DNA of 64,000 nucleotides, taken from assembly GCA_958009055.1 (NCBI GenBank), contig OY253658.1:186001-250000 (forward strand). The letters are read 5' to 3'. A model generated the notes under the pieces. The model saw only the letters and a program-made list of their open reading frames with translations, was not told the origin of the DNA and did not search any database. This stretch comes from Choricystis sp. odSpoLacu1 (taxonomy: Eukaryota; Chlorophyta; Trebouxiophyceae). Positions 63,792 to 64,000 of this stretch are shown piece by piece. The translations under genes were made by a program, and so were the position numbers. The stretch's first letter is position 1, and each line of letters starts with the position of its first letter.

Positions 63792-64000
63792 GGTGGTGTG
63801 GGGGGAGCGGGAAGGGCAGGAGAGAGGCGCGGAAGAGAAACACGCGTGCTGTGTTTTTTGTTGTGTGCGTCTCGCTTTGTGTTTGCACAGGGTCCGAAAG
63901 TTGTTTGTGCCCCAGGCCGACCCACCCGGGCGATGGTATCCCCAAGAAACACAGAAGAAAAGAGAGAAGCAGCAGCAGCAGCCAGAAGAGGAAAGAAAGA
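63792..64000. other. Upstream region of PDI5-4 to window end
   Basis: No gene seen; it should include the PDI5-4 promoter. It ends with GA/GCA-rich repeats (AGCAGCAGCAGCAGCC near 63970). Confidence 0.4.

Noticed and set aside
1..64000. tRNA, rRNA, CRISPR arrays, insertion sequences or viral genes
   Set aside because: No cloverleaf-type sequence, rRNA core, regular spacer-repeat array, transposase or capsid/integrase motif was noticed. Small ncRNAs cannot be excluded by eye.

Overview
This is a GC-rich (visibly well over 60%), gene-dense nuclear segment of a eukaryote, most likely a small green alga (Chlorophyta or a close relative). The evidence is: spliceosomal GT-AG introns with C/T-rich 3' ends, often starting GTGAG followed by GA repeats; a cycloeucalenol cycloisomerase; a plant-type PDI5-4; a GBF-like bZIP; an OPR/RAP organelle RNA-binding protein; a plastid-type fused HisH-HisF; a homomeric acetyl-CoA carboxylase; and a plant-type AdoMetDC uORF. 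No prokaryotic operon features, tRNA, rRNA, transposon or CRISPR array was seen. About 36 protein genes are supported. Exons were placed by eye from splice signals and phase consistency, so exon ends are predictions.

Layout: (1-16 kb) 3' end of acetyl-CoA carboxylase, PurF, a Gemin5-like WD40 protein, an mTERF-like protein, an ERD2-like receptor, a METTL21-type methyltransferase, an unknown protein, a universal stress protein, a small membrane protein, a membrane-anchored glycosidase-like protein and an F-box protein. (16.8-20.7 kb) A single gene for fused S-adenosylmethionine decarboxylase and ornithine decarboxylase, preceded by a spliced uORF that matches the conserved plant AdoMetDC uORF. 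(21-31 kb) HMG-CoA lyase, an Mrs2-like protein without membrane helices, dephospho-CoA kinase, L-2-hydroxyglutarate dehydrogenase, an OPR/RAP protein, a MATE transporter and a broken amidotransferase remnant. (31-44 kb) ARMC8 and WDR26 (two subunits of the GID/CTLH ubiquitin ligase), a glyoxalase-fold protein, TIM17, a bZIP, DNA polymerase lambda and a CBS-domain protein. (44-64 kb) An anchored WD40 protein, a PET100-like COX assembly factor, a sterol 3-beta-HSD/decarboxylase, an unknown zinc-finger protein, TANGO2, an LCMT-like methyltransferase, an F-box/LRR protein, HisHF, eRF3, cycloeucalenol cycloisomerase, a Tat-SF1-like splicing factor and PDI5-4.

The most interesting system is the polyamine locus. 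Both committed enzymes (putrescine synthesis by ODC and aminopropyl-donor synthesis by AdoMetDC) sit on one 991-residue polypeptide, and the mRNA leader carries a candidate polyamine-sensing uORF, so one translational switch could set both activities. A second theme is technical or biological. At least nine conserved reading frames are broken by exactly one surplus base in a C/G run of eight or more, and four more break at (GC)6-type repeats. Systematic base-call error is the simplest reading, but the uniform sign deserves a check. Many genes are divergent pairs separated by 75-375 bp, which suggests shared promoters.
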